Source: Desulfocapsaceae bacterium
GTDB taxonomy: Bacteria; Desulfobacterota; Desulfobulbia; Desulfobulbales; Desulfocapsaceae
DNA length: 33,373 nt
Assembly: GCA_030065655.1 (NCBI GenBank)
Contig: JASJDT010000010.1
Location: 1-33,373, forward strand
Reading direction: 5' to 3'
This document shows positions 16,209 through 24,892 of this stretch, piece after piece (position 1 is the first letter of the stretch; each line of letters opens with the position of its first letter). A model generated the notes under the pieces. It ran no database searches. It was not told the origin of the DNA and saw only the letters and a program-made list of their open reading frames with translations. A program made the translations under genes and the position numbers.

Positions 16209-16595
16209 AGATGGATTCTCTATTTCACAACTATTTGTTAAAAACCATACTTTTATCTGATTAGCTGCGATGTTTTCTGTTAGCCTGGCAGCAACAAATT
16301 TTAACAACTGGATCTTACAATAAGCTGTTTTAAACATTTCACCAATAGTGGTGGATGGACGTGAAGTGGTGAGTGGGTCCTTATCTGCAAATACGCCTTA
16401 CCATGTACTTGCCTTATTAAAATATTGAAATAAGGCGAAAGAAACAGTTTCTCAGTACAGATATTTTTGGTAAAGTCGTTGCGATACGATTTCATGGTAT
16501 GTAATTTTTTCCATATATGGGCTATACTTGAGTGTTTTTTCTGGGGAGAAAAACACTTCGAAAGATAGCACATCCTGAATAAAGGGGGATTACGA
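16209..16595 (+). other. Divergent intergenic region between pgpA and the HDOD-GGDEF gene
   Basis: No gene is supported here; a long minus-strand frame overlapping it runs into the HDOD gene and is a shadow. The notable parts lie near the right end: the palindrome CCATATATGG (16511-16520), a possible -10 TATACT (16523-16528), and the hairpin listed separately. The GGGGG ribosome site is at 16584-16588. Confidence 0.45.
16531..16557 (+). other. Leader hairpin upstream of the HDOD-GGDEF gene
   Basis: AGTGTTTTTTCT pairs with AGAAAAACACT through a GGGG loop, with one bulged T. It lies about 27 nt before the ribosome binding site. If the TATACT at 16523 is the -10 box, the hairpin sits at the very 5' end of the mRNA. 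No T-run follows, so it is not a terminator. It could protect the transcript or bind a regulator. Confidence 0.4.
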
Positions 16596-18131
16596 GTGGT
16601 GGACAGTAAAGAACCGGGTCGGTTTATTGAAGAGCAGATAGATATCCCATCCCCTCCGGCGATCGCCATCCAGATACTTGATACTGTCCAGAACGAAGAA
16701 TCATCTGTTAATGATTTGGTCCGTATAATATCTGCCGACCCTGCTCTTACTGGCAAACTTCTTAAGGTGGCCAATTCTAATTTTTATTCGCTGCAAAACA
16801 ACATTACTTCCGTGGACCGGGCAATATCAGTACTTGGAACCGAGGTAATAAAAAACATTGCCTTATCTTTTGTTATCACTTCTCAATTAAGTGAAGATGG
16901 GGAATCTTCATTCAATATCGATTTTTTTTGGCGTCGATCAATTACCTCTGCAGTTGCTGCAGAACTTTTGAAAAAAGCAACAAATCTCCAAAACGACGCT
17001 ATGTTCGTAACAGCGTTATTGCAGGATATCGGTATCTTACTACTATACATGAGTAAGCAGGATGAATACTTGAACATACTTAAGGAACGTAAAAACACCC
17101 AAGCCCGATTGATAGATCTTGAACAACGTGAATTTAACTTCGACCACCAGCAAGTCGGTTTTTTTCTTGTTTCAAATTGGGGGCTCCCCGAGTCAATTGC
17201 TCTGCCAATCAAATATCATCACATAAGCAGTGAGGCACCGCCGGAATATCAACGCTCAGCTGAGATTCTCAAAATCGCAGACTTAATGGCGACAATCTAT
17301 AGTGAAAAAGAAGCAGCCGGCAAGGTTCGGCAACTTCATGAAGAAATGGTGGAACATTTCTCGATGAATTCAGACGAAATAGAGACGCTTCTTGATGAAG
17401 TTGCCTACGAGAGCATCGAAATTCTGGAAACTTTTGAGATAGATCCTGGAAAAATAAAACCTTATTCGCAGATATTGCAGAAAGCCAATACCGAGCTTGG
17501 CAAGATTAACCTGTCCTACGAGCAAGTCGTGTTGGAATTAAAGCAGGAAAAGGATAAAGCAGAACGGTTCGCAGAACAGCTGCAAAAGGCAAATTCTCAG
17601 CTCAAAAAGTTGATTTCCAGGGATGGTTTAACAGGACTTTACAACCATCTCCACTTTCAGGAAACCTTGGAAAAAGAAATTGCCCGCAGCAGGCGATACG
17701 GTGCACCCTTGTCATTGATCATGTTGGACATCGATTTTTTCAAGAAAATAAATGATAATTTCGGCCATGCTAGTGGTGACCTCGTTCTAAAGAATATTGG
17801 CCGTGTTATCCGTGGGGCGGTTCGTTCAAGTGATATCGTGGCACGATATGGTGGAGAGGAGTTTGCGGTAATTTTACCTGAGACGGGTGAAACGGGTCTT
17901 AGGGTCTTTGCTGAACGTCTGCGTAGAAGTATTGAAAAAACGTCCATGGAAATTGGTAAAGAGCAGATTAACGTGACAATCAGTGCCGGCGGCGCAACTC
18001 TTACTCCGGGAGAAAATCAGGTAAGCAAGCAGATGGTAATCGAAGCTGCTGATCAGGCTCTATATTCGTCAAAACGCAACGGTCGCAACAGATTTACCAT
18101 GGGCACCGCTCCCCTGGCCACAGAAAATTGA
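16596..18131 (+). CDS. HDOD-GGDEF signalling protein (predicted diguanylate cyclase)
   Basis: This is a soluble protein of 511 residues. The N-terminal HDOD domain (about 15-215) starts SPPAIAIQILDTVQNEESSVNDLVRIISADPALTGKLLKVANS; HDOD is an HD-fold module lacking most metal ligands and usually has a signalling or scaffold role. A coiled-coil region (about 285-340, QVVLELKQEKDKAERFAEQLQ) links it to a GGDEF domain (about 345-505). That domain has an intact GGEEF active site (419-423) and an RSSD product-inhibition site (410-413), so it should make c-di-GMP with feedback control. The start is GTG with GGGGG about 7 nt upstream; a second GTG follows directly. Its input signal is unknown. Confidence 0.93.
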   Translation: MVDSKEPGRFIEEQIDIPSPPAIAIQILDTVQNEESSVNDLVRIISADPALTGKLLKVANSNFYSLQNNITSVDRAISVLGTEVIKNIALSFVITSQLSEDGESSFNIDFFWRRSITSAVAAELLKKATNLQNDAMFVTALLQDIGILLLYMSKQDEYLNILKERKNTQARLIDLEQREFNFDHQQVGFFLVSNWGLPESIALPIKYHHISSEAPPEYQRSAEILKIADLMATIYSEKEAAGKVRQLHEEMVEHFSMNSDEIETLLDEVAYESIEILETFEIDPGKIKPYSQILQKANTELGKINLSYEQVVLELKQEKDKAERFAEQLQKANSQLKKLISRDGLTGLYNHLHFQETLEKEIARSRRYGAPLSLIMLDIDFFKKINDNFGHASGDLVLKNIGRVIRGAVRSSDIVARYGGEEFAVILPETGETGLRVFAERLRRSIEKTSMEIGKEQINVTISAGGATLTPGENQVSKQMVIEAADQALYSSKRNGRNRFTMGTAPLATEN

Positions 18132-18198
18132 CCCTTCCTGCTCAAAGCTGGCATTTCATAGAAAATTATCTTCTTCGTCCAGAATATTCAGTTGTTTC

Positions 18199-18232
18199 GC
18201 AAAAAAGGGGAAACTTCCACCTCGTTTCTCAT
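18199..18232 (-). terminator. Possible terminator of the Mrp-like operon
   Basis: On the minus strand, GAAAC-(9 nt)-GTTTC is followed by CCCC and six T's. The stem is only 5 bp, so support is weak, but it lies about 120 nt after the last gene of the minus-strand operon. Confidence 0.3.
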
Positions 18233-18347
18233 TTTAATGTTGGACGCTCCACGGAATTCTCAAAGGACTGCACAGATTGGTCATTGAAGTGGTAAAGCGT
18301 ATCTGCATGATACAGTGGTACCGTCCTGGTATCTGCGGGAGGTCTTT

Positions 18348-20081
18348 TTATATATGCTCAAAGAGCAGATACGTACTCAATGTCAGCAAACCGATAAACA
18401 CCAGACCGAAAACGGTGGCCATACCTAAACGCGACTCGGTTTGGCGCAAGAGGCTTTTGAAATGATAGCCAGCTTTAGGGGGAATAAACAATTTGCGTAA
18501 AAAGTCCACACTCACCGCTGTGGCAAAACGTGAAGAGACTCTACCAAACCACTCAATCAGCCTGGTAAGGAGAAGGTAGAGAAACAACATATCACCGGCA
18601 GGCCAACGTGGCACAAAAAGCCAGGAACGGTTTACCAGTACGGCTCCAATTGCTGATACAACCAGCACAGGCCAGATAGAACTCCACAGCGCGCCTATGC
18701 TCAAGGATTTGCCAAGAGTTACAGGATAGAACGTTACCAACAGCAGCGGACTGATAATGACGATGCCAACCAGAGTTCCCCAGGCAAGAAATGTAGCCGC
18801 GCCGGGTGGTTGATGAGCATGAGGGGAATGTTTAAAGCGCTGCCAGCAGAAGCGAAACATCAGTCCCGCGGTTAGAAGACTGTTTATGGCCAGTAGAACT
18901 GCCAGTCCGGTTAGTGCCTTAACACTTATCGATGCCGACAGCCCAACCTTCATCATTGTTTTAGCCACTTCCCCACTGGTCAGAGCAAAACCGGCAAGAC
19001 TCAAGGGAGGTACCAACAGCAGGAAAGTTGTCAGCCACCTGCGTAGCCCAGGGGACACATCGTTTCGATTTATACTGACACTGAGAAAAAGTGCACCCTT
19101 GCAAAAACAGTGGTGCGTGGCAAATACAAGGATACAGGGTATCACCACTGTTGCGGAGTCTGGCTCTACCAATATCACTCCAACCGCCATGGTCATAAGT
19201 CCCATTTTACTTATGCTAGAATAGGCAAGCAAAGCTTTGGAATTTGCTTGCATACAGCCATAGAGAGCCGCAGCGATAAAGGCAAGCGCGCCAATTCCTA
19301 TATATATTGCACCCCAGCCGGGTAAGGCAGCATCACCGATTGGCAGAAAACGCAGCCAGCCTATCAGCCCAGCCTTTATCATCGCACCGGAGAGAACGGC
19401 ACTGGCCGGAGTTGGTGCCGCCGGATGTGCCAGAGGCAACCAGACGTGAAGAGGCAAGGCTCCTGCCTTTATGCCAAACCCCAGAAATAGTGCACCAAAG
19501 AACAGTGCTCCCCGTCCCTGGCTTACCCAATCTTCACCGAATTGAGCAAATGAAGTTGTTCCGGCAAGAGTGCCTACCCCGGCCATACCGGAAAATATCA
19601 GTACTTCACCAATGATCACCAGAACAATATATACCTTGCCGGCATAACGAGCCTCAGGAGTCCGCTCGTGAATGACAAGACCATAGGAGGCAAAACTCAT
19701 CAGCGCGAAAAAGAGATAGAATCCGACCATGTCCTGGGCAAGAATCAGACCGAAATTCCCACTCATTGCCAACAGAAAATAAACACCAAAAGAGCTTCGC
19801 CGCGTAGTGATATAGCCCTTGGCATGCCAGGCCGCGAGGATCCAGATCACCGTTGTAAGAAAGAGAAATCCCATGCCCACTTGATCAAGCCCGAAACGTG
19901 TACCAAGCAGGAGCACCGGAACTTCGACCGAGCTTCCGACAGGAACCAAAAACACTGCGGCAAGCCCTGGAAAACCAGCAAAAACAAGGGCTTTCCAGGT
20001 CAAACGGGGAGCGATGATGGCGGTCGCAGCAAGTAGTAGCGGCATCAGCCAGCTCAGAATAAGCAGAACACTATGTATCAT
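18348..20081 (-). CDS. NuoL/MrpA-N-like proton-conducting membrane subunit of an Mrp-type complex
   Basis: This is a very hydrophobic protein of 577 residues of the proton-conducting membrane transporter family (complex I NuoL/M/N, MrpA/D). The core is clear: FGIKAGALPLHVWLPLAHPAAPTPASAVLSGAMIKAG carries the conserved TM7-TM8 lysines and LPxAHPxAPTPxSA motif. It is the last gene in the operon and overlaps the preceding MrpD-like gene by 4 nt. It probably takes the place of the N-terminal half of the usual large MrpA. Oddly, the TM5 motif reads GFYLFFALMSFASYGLVIH. Relatives have a functional glutamate (FWEL-type) where alanine stands here. It has no long lateral helix like that of NuoL. Confidence 0.88.
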   Translation of the reverse strand: MIHSVLLILSWLMPLLLAATAIIAPRLTWKALVFAGFPGLAAVFLVPVGSSVEVPVLLLGTRFGLDQVGMGFLFLTTVIWILAAWHAKGYITTRRSSFGVYFLLAMSGNFGLILAQDMVGFYLFFALMSFASYGLVIHERTPEARYAGKVYIVLVIIGEVLIFSGMAGVGTLAGTTSFAQFGEDWVSQGRGALFFGALFLGFGIKAGALPLHVWLPLAHPAAPTPASAVLSGAMIKAGLIGWLRFLPIGDAALPGWGAIYIGIGALAFIAAALYGCMQANSKALLAYSSISKMGLMTMAVGVILVEPDSATVVIPCILVFATHHCFCKGALFLSVSINRNDVSPGLRRWLTTFLLLVPPLSLAGFALTSGEVAKTMMKVGLSASISVKALTGLAVLLAINSLLTAGLMFRFCWQRFKHSPHAHQPPGAATFLAWGTLVGIVIISPLLLVTFYPVTLGKSLSIGALWSSIWPVLVVSAIGAVLVNRSWLFVPRWPAGDMLFLYLLLTRLIEWFGRVSSRFATAVSVDFLRKLFIPPKAGYHFKSLLRQTESRLGMATVFGLVFIGLLTLSTYLLFEHI

Positions 20082-21577
20082 AAGCCATACTCCCTCGCGG
20101 TGATAACCTCTGCCCAGAACAACGGACTGGCGGGAGATCCGGCAAAAAGTCCAGCCAATAAGGCAAGGAGGCAGGTAATGAGCGGCGGCCAGAGAAGACC
20201 GGGGTGAATTTCGCTTAATCGCCAGCTTATTGCTGTCGTATCTTTATCATCGGTCTGGGCAAACCAGGCACGGTAGAGGATAGGAAGGAAATATGCACCA
20301 TTGAGCAGACTGCTGGCAACAAGCACAAGAATCACCCACGACTGCCCCGCTTCAACGAAACCACTACCGAGATACCATTTGCTGACAAATCCGGCCATGG
20401 GCGGCACCCCTATCATGCCAAGAGCGGCAAGTGTAAAAGACAGGGTGGTCCAGGGCATGCGTCTACCGACTCCATCCATCTCGCTGACCCTGTGGATATG
20501 CAATTTCTCTGCATAATTGCCTGCACAGAAAAACAGGGTAATTTTCATAAGGCCCTGATGGACAAGGTGCACTATCCCCCCGGTTGTAGCGATGGGTCCA
20601 AGAATAGAAATGCCAAGAGCGATGTAGGAGACCTGACTGACCGTGGAAAAAGCAAGTCTTCGTTTGAGATCATCTTGGAAGAGTGCCCGCAGAGAACCGT
20701 AAATGATCGTCACCGTTGCCAACACCGCCAGAAAAGGCATGACCGACAACTGGCCGCAGAGCTCGAGGCCATAAAGATCGTAGACTACCCTGACCAGACC
20801 GAAAGCACCGGCCTTGACCACCGCCACTGCATGCAGCAGAGCACTTACTGGGGCGGGAGCAACCATGGCACTAGGCAGCCAGCCATGCAGCGGCACCATT
20901 GCTGCTTTTACACCCAAGCCTGCTATGAGCAGACCAAATATAATTTTCAGCTGCAGCTGATACTGATCAGCAACATGGGCGAGACTGCCTCGTTCGGCAA
21001 AATCAACAGGACCCGCCAGGGAGTTAAGCCAGACAAAAGCGACGAGGACAAGCGCGCCACCAAGCAGGGTGTAAGCAAGATAGGTTCGACCAGCTTGCAG
21101 CGCATCTGTTGTTCCCCGATGAATCACCAGCGGATAGGTTGACAGGGTCAAAAGCTCATACCAGATGATAAAGGTAATCAAGTTGCCGGCCAGGGCAATT
21201 CCAGTGGTGGCACTGACACAAAAGCTGAAGAATCCGAAAAACCTGCTTCTGTTTGGGCTGTCTTCCAGATAGCCAATGGCATAAATAGTGGTCACCAGCC
21301 AGAGAACCGATGAAAGGGCAGCGAAAAGCAGGGAAAGTGGATCAGCATGGAGAACAAATTCGACATCGCCGAACATCGGCAGGCGAAATTCATAGAATCT
21401 GTTCTGATACACCCCCAGCACCATGAAATGCACTAGGATGACTTTAACCACAGCACCTGCAATATTTAGAAATGTCCTCAGGGAGCGCTGTTCTTCTCGC
21501 AGGAAGAAGATGATGACCCCGACGACCATCGAAATCAATGGAACTATGAGCGGCAGCCAAAAATCGAATACTCTCAT
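20078..21577 (-). CDS. MrpD/NuoM-like antiporter subunit (second copy)
   Basis: This 499-residue membrane protein of the proton-conducting family is predicted to pump or exchange H+ as part of the Mrp-like complex. NLITFIIWYELLTLSTYPLVIH retains the TM5 glutamate. GVKAAMVPLHGWLPSAMVAPAPVSALLHAVAVVKAGAFG retains the TM7-TM8 lysines. It starts with ATG in a 4-nt overlap with the preceding MrpD-like gene and overlaps the NuoL-like gene by 4 nt. It differs enough from its neighbour (21574-23040) that the two are old paralogues, not a recent tandem copy. Confidence 0.92.
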   Translation of the reverse strand: MRVFDFWLPLIVPLISMVVGVIIFFLREEQRSLRTFLNIAGAVVKVILVHFMVLGVYQNRFYEFRLPMFGDVEFVLHADPLSLLFAALSSVLWLVTTIYAIGYLEDSPNRSRFFGFFSFCVSATTGIALAGNLITFIIWYELLTLSTYPLVIHRGTTDALQAGRTYLAYTLLGGALVLVAFVWLNSLAGPVDFAERGSLAHVADQYQLQLKIIFGLLIAGLGVKAAMVPLHGWLPSAMVAPAPVSALLHAVAVVKAGAFGLVRVVYDLYGLELCGQLSVMPFLAVLATVTIIYGSLRALFQDDLKRRLAFSTVSQVSYIALGISILGPIATTGGIVHLVHQGLMKITLFFCAGNYAEKLHIHRVSEMDGVGRRMPWTTLSFTLAALGMIGVPPMAGFVSKWYLGSGFVEAGQSWVILVLVASSLLNGAYFLPILYRAWFAQTDDKDTTAISWRLSEIHPGLLWPPLITCLLALLAGLFAGSPASPLFWAEVITAREYGL

Positions 21578-23040
21578 GGCAAGGCTCCAAAGGGACTACC
21601 GACAGCAAGCAGACTAAAGGGGAGCTGGGAAAAGACTCCGAGCAGCAGTGGAAGCACGGCAAGGATCATGGTCGTCAAGGTGAGCTGTAGCGGTGCCGGA
21701 ACTGGTGGCCTGGAATCTTCTGAAGTCTGCAGAGCTATGCCCAGAACACGGAAAATATAGCCCGCCGCAAGCAGACTGCCGGCTATGAGAATTAACACCA
21801 ACAGCCACTGTCCGGAATTAATCATTGCCTGAAGCATTAGCCACTTGCCGATAAACCCGCCGCTAGGGGGGAGTCCGATCAGGTTCACTCCCGCCATACC
21901 GAAGGCCATGAACACCATGGGCCAGTGTTGAGCAGCACCGGAAAGCTGGGCTATGCGATCATGCTTTACCACGTTTATCAGAGTACCCGCGGCAAGGAAG
22001 GCTGCCGTTTTCGCGCAGGCGTGACAGATAACAAAGTAGAGTACGCCGTACCAGACCATGGCTGCCAGGTCAGAACCGGATACAACAACGGGAAGAGCCA
22101 GAAAAACATAGCCAAGTTGGGCAACGGTTGAATAGGCAACCACCATCTTTACCCGCTCCTGGATAAGGGCATGTACCGACCCCCACAACACCGCTAATCC
22201 ACCGAGAACACCAAGGAGCAAGGTTAATGGTGTGTGCATGAGCGGGGCAAAGACAGTGAACCCAAGACGGATAATCATATAGGCCGAGGCTGTCACCACC
22301 AGCCCTGAAAGCAACGCACTCACCGGGGTTGGGGCGCTGGCATGAGCTGGAGGAAGCCAGAAATGCAAGGGAAACAAGGCTGTCTTGATCATCAAACCAA
22401 TGAATATGAGCACAGCGGCCAGTATGTAAGGGCCGTCAATTCCGGCTAATTCTGCAAGAAGTTGGATGTCAAGAGTACCATGAGATGTATAGAGTATCGC
22501 CACTCCAAAGAGATAGGACAACGATCCCAAAAAGGCAATGACCAGGTAATTCAGAGCGGCCTTAAGAGATTCGTGCGTTCTTGGCAGAGCAACCATCGCC
22601 ACTGCAGCGAGATTGATGATCTCAAGGGTAACATAGAGATTGAAGACATCTCCGGAAAGGAACAAACCGTTGAGGGCGGCCCAGACAAGAAACCAGAGCG
22701 GCCAGAAAAAAGTCAGTCTGCCGCTTCGTGCTTTCACCCCGAAATAGGCCTCTGCAAAAAAGGTGATGCATACAGCGATGATGGCAGTGGTGAGAAGCAG
22801 CAATGCACTCAAACCGTCCAGATAAAGGCGAATGCCTAACGGCGCTTCCCAGCCACTGAGGACGATGTTGAGAACATCCCGGCTATGACCTGTTTGATAC
22901 GCTATAAGACAGGTAGAGCCAAGTACTGTCAATCCCGCAATTTGGCAAACCACGCGGCGCATCATGTCACCGCAGAAAAGAGTAAAAATAGATGCCAGGA
23001 TGGGCACAAGAACTACTGTGATAACCAGATGGGCAGTCAC
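21574..23040 (-). CDS. mnhD: MrpD/MnhD-like antiporter subunit (first copy)
   Basis: This 488-residue polytopic membrane protein is the closest in the operon to canonical MrpD/MnhD. The TM5 glutamate is present (SGDVFNLYVTLEIINLAAVAMVAL). LMIKTALFPLHFWLPPAHASAPTPVSALLSG is the TM7-TM8 motif with its lysine. It starts with GTG sharing one base with the mnhC stop (TAGTG), as is usual for mrpC-mrpD pairs. In Mrp antiporters this subunit with MrpA carries out monovalent cation/proton exchange. Confidence 0.93.
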   Translation of the reverse strand: MTAHLVITVVLVPILASIFTLFCGDMMRRVVCQIAGLTVLGSTCLIAYQTGHSRDVLNIVLSGWEAPLGIRLYLDGLSALLLLTTAIIAVCITFFAEAYFGVKARSGRLTFFWPLWFLVWAALNGLFLSGDVFNLYVTLEIINLAAVAMVALPRTHESLKAALNYLVIAFLGSLSYLFGVAILYTSHGTLDIQLLAELAGIDGPYILAAVLIFIGLMIKTALFPLHFWLPPAHASAPTPVSALLSGLVVTASAYMIIRLGFTVFAPLMHTPLTLLLGVLGGLAVLWGSVHALIQERVKMVVAYSTVAQLGYVFLALPVVVSGSDLAAMVWYGVLYFVICHACAKTAAFLAAGTLINVVKHDRIAQLSGAAQHWPMVFMAFGMAGVNLIGLPPSGGFIGKWLMLQAMINSGQWLLVLILIAGSLLAAGYIFRVLGIALQTSEDSRPPVPAPLQLTLTTMILAVLPLLLGVFSQLPFSLLAVGSPFGALP

Positions 23041-23345
23041 TATTCTTCTTCCCCGCTATCATTGTCGCCTGGGGAAACATAGCGTAACACGCCGATTAGA
23101 TAAATCATGAGGGCTGTTGCGCTGGCACCGATGACGATACCGGTGAGCACAAGACCATGAGGAACAGGGTCTGGAAGAGCACTCTCCCCCTTATACGCCT
23201 GGGCTACGATGAACAGGAAAATGCCTGAAGCGGTGATATTTAAAGCAAGTGCTCGACGAATCAGAGAACTGCGAAAAATAAGACCGCAAATACCCATAAG
23301 AAACAACAGGAATCCAGTAATAGAGTAGAGCAAAGCCACGGTCAT
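23040..23345 (-). CDS. mnhC: MnhC/MrpC-like (NuoK-type) antiporter subunit
   Basis: This small membrane protein of 101 residues has three predicted helices, the size and pattern of MrpC/NuoK. LFLMGICGLIFRSSLIRRALALNITASGIFLFIVA resembles the NuoK core. PDPVPHGLVLTGIVIGASATALMIYLI is the MrpC signature, near identical in many homologues. It overlaps the upstream fusion gene by 4 nt (ATGA) and the downstream mnhD by 1 nt. Confidence 0.93.
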   Translation of the reverse strand: MTVALLYSITGFLLFLMGICGLIFRSSLIRRALALNITASGIFLFIVAQAYKGESALPDPVPHGLVLTGIVIGASATALMIYLIGVLRYVSPGDNDSGEEE

Positions 23346-24325
23346 GGGTTATCCTCTTCTCCTGAATAAAATATTGCGGGTGAAATCAGTTTCCTTTCCA
23401 CACTGGCATAAAGTCCGGTCAACGTCAGCCCAATCGACAAAGTAGACGCGGTTTCCACGGTGAGGATTGCGTGTTTGGCAAGATGTGAAGGCCATTGGAG
23501 AAAATCAAATCCGTAAAGCATGGCCAAAATACCAAGAATGCAGAAGCTGAAAAAACCGGCTACAAGACTCAGCCTGGCAACAAGGCCTCGCATATCAAGC
23601 AGCATCGCTGGCCGTGACAGATGCAGAAGAATCCCGGCTCCACCAAGCATCGCTCCGGCCTGAAAAGCGCCGCCCGGCCGAAATGCGCCAGCCCAAAGCA
23701 GATAGCCCGCAGCGAGCACCATGAATGGAACTATTCCTCGAGCATAGGATCGCAGCATGCGATCGTACTGTTCGGTCGAGGTAAACTTGGCCTTCTCGTC
23801 AGGCTGTAAAGCGAAAACACTTAACATCACCAGATAAAGCACACCTATTTCAAGAAAGGTATCGTAGGCCCTGTAGTTAAGAATAACAGCAGTAACAGGG
23901 TTGCTTACCCCGGTTAAATGAAGAGACTCATAAACGGGTTCCACCAGCCCTTTCCCCGGTGTTTTCCAGGCGCTAAACACCCCCAGTGCGCCCAGATAAA
24001 CTATAAATACGATCAGAAGAAGGCCACTGATTATCGTAACAGAATTCAAGCGTAGACGTTGGGTAGCCAGCGACACATCTTTTTCTCCCTGCTTCCGCAA
24101 GGCAACGAGGAACAGGACGCCAATGACGCCGGCACCAAGTGCAGCTTCAGCGAGAGCCAGATCGGGTGCGTCCAAACGGGTCCAGGAAAGCGCCATCACC
24201 AGTCCGAAAACGATGAATATGATAACTCCTCGAAATGGATTGGCATCTCCTAAAACTCCCAAAGCCAGAGACAAAATGAGCAGGCAAAGAAGTATATCGC
24301 TGGGTGTTGCGGCAGCCATAATCAC
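23342..24325 (-). CDS. MbhD-MbhE-MnhB fusion subunit of an Mrp-type antiporter
   Basis: One 327-residue protein joins three modules that are usually divided between MrpA and MrpB. Residues about 10-80 are the MbhD/DUF4040 domain (NPFRGVIIFIVFGLVMAL; LDAPDLALAEAALGAGV). About 100-175 are MbhE-like (NPVTAVILNYRAYDTFLEIGVLYLVMLSVFAL). About 195-315 are MnhB (ARGIVPFMVLAAGYLLWAGAFRPGGAFQAGAMLGGAGILL). The first two normally form the C-terminus of MrpA, so here MrpA's tail is fused to MrpB. It starts with GTG in a 4-nt overlap with mnhG; an in-frame ATG lies two codons on. All domains look intact. Confidence 0.9.
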   Translation of the reverse strand: MIMAAATPSDILLCLLILSLALGVLGDANPFRGVIIFIVFGLVMALSWTRLDAPDLALAEAALGAGVIGVLFLVALRKQGEKDVSLATQRLRLNSVTIISGLLLIVFIVYLGALGVFSAWKTPGKGLVEPVYESLHLTGVSNPVTAVILNYRAYDTFLEIGVLYLVMLSVFALQPDEKAKFTSTEQYDRMLRSYARGIVPFMVLAAGYLLWAGAFRPGGAFQAGAMLGGAGILLHLSRPAMLLDMRGLVARLSLVAGFFSFCILGILAMLYGFDFLQWPSHLAKHAILTVETASTLSIGLTLTGLYASVERKLISPAIFYSGEEDNP

Positions 24326-24627
24326 TTCACCTCGTTGCTCTTGTCTTGATGATGAGCATATTGTGCTATCAGATACCCGTTGAGCGCGGAAGCGTAGAGA
24401 ATGAGTAGATATACGACAATGAGTTTGAGCAATAGTACACTCCAGCCCACCTGCAAAGCCACAGCGAAAATAATAAAGCCGAGACCAAGATTATCCGCCT
24501 TGGTGATAGCGTGCAGGCGGCACAAGGTATCGGGGAATCTCCAAAGAGCGAGAATACCGGCGATGAAGAAGAATAACCCTACTATCAACAAACCGCCGGA
24601 GACAAGATTAATGATGATCTGAATCAT
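24322..24627 (-). CDS. mnhG: MnhG/MrpG-like antiporter subunit
   Basis: This is a membrane protein of about 101 residues with three helices. IAGILALWRFPDTLCRLHAITKADNLGLGFIIFAVALQ contains the MrpG signature (FPDxxxRLHAxTKxxxLG). I chose the ATG at 24627 because GGAGGGG lies immediately upstream. Earlier in-frame starts (to 24669) would add 14 residues with no family likeness. It overlaps the end of mnhF by 20 nt and the downstream fusion gene by 4 nt. Confidence 0.92.
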   Translation of the reverse strand: MIQIIINLVSGGLLIVGLFFFIAGILALWRFPDTLCRLHAITKADNLGLGFIIFAVALQVGWSVLLLKLIVVYLLILYASALNGYLIAQYAHHQDKSNEVK

Positions 24628-24892
24628 GCCCCTCCTCATCTCCGCCATTTTTGAAATAGACAAAAGCAACCGTTATAACAGTTGCGAGCAGGGCAAATAG
24701 CAGACTTACATCGAAAAGATATGATTTTCCGGAAAGTTGTCCTTTCAACAAAAGCCAGCCAATTGATACGGTTGCCAGAAATTGGGTCACCATTATTTTT
24801 TCCGAACGACTTTTTACTCTGAATATCATGGCAAGACCGACCACCAGGATCAGCAGGAGTATTGCCGATGCTACCTGCATGAGGAGTCCCAT
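24608..24892 (-). CDS. mnhF: MnhF/MrpF-like antiporter subunit
   Basis: This is a small protein of 94 residues with three predicted helices. The helix pattern, the KSRSEKIMVTQFLATVSIGWLLL loop and helix, and the position between mnhE and mnhG identify it as MrpF. Its acidic/His-rich tail (GGDEEGHDSDHH) is unusual and could bind a cation, although it may only be a soluble end. The start codon overlaps the end of mnhE by 1 nt. Confidence 0.87.
   Translation of the reverse strand: MGLLMQVASAILLLILVVGLAMIFRVKSRSEKIMVTQFLATVSIGWLLLKGQLSGKSYLFDVSLLFALLATVITVAFVYFKNGGDEEGHDSDHH

Noticed and set aside
16301-16774. Minus-strand frame of 157 codons between pgpA and the HDOD gene
   Set aside because: It overlaps the start of the HDOD-GGDEF gene and the pgpA upstream region and has no domain-like sequence.
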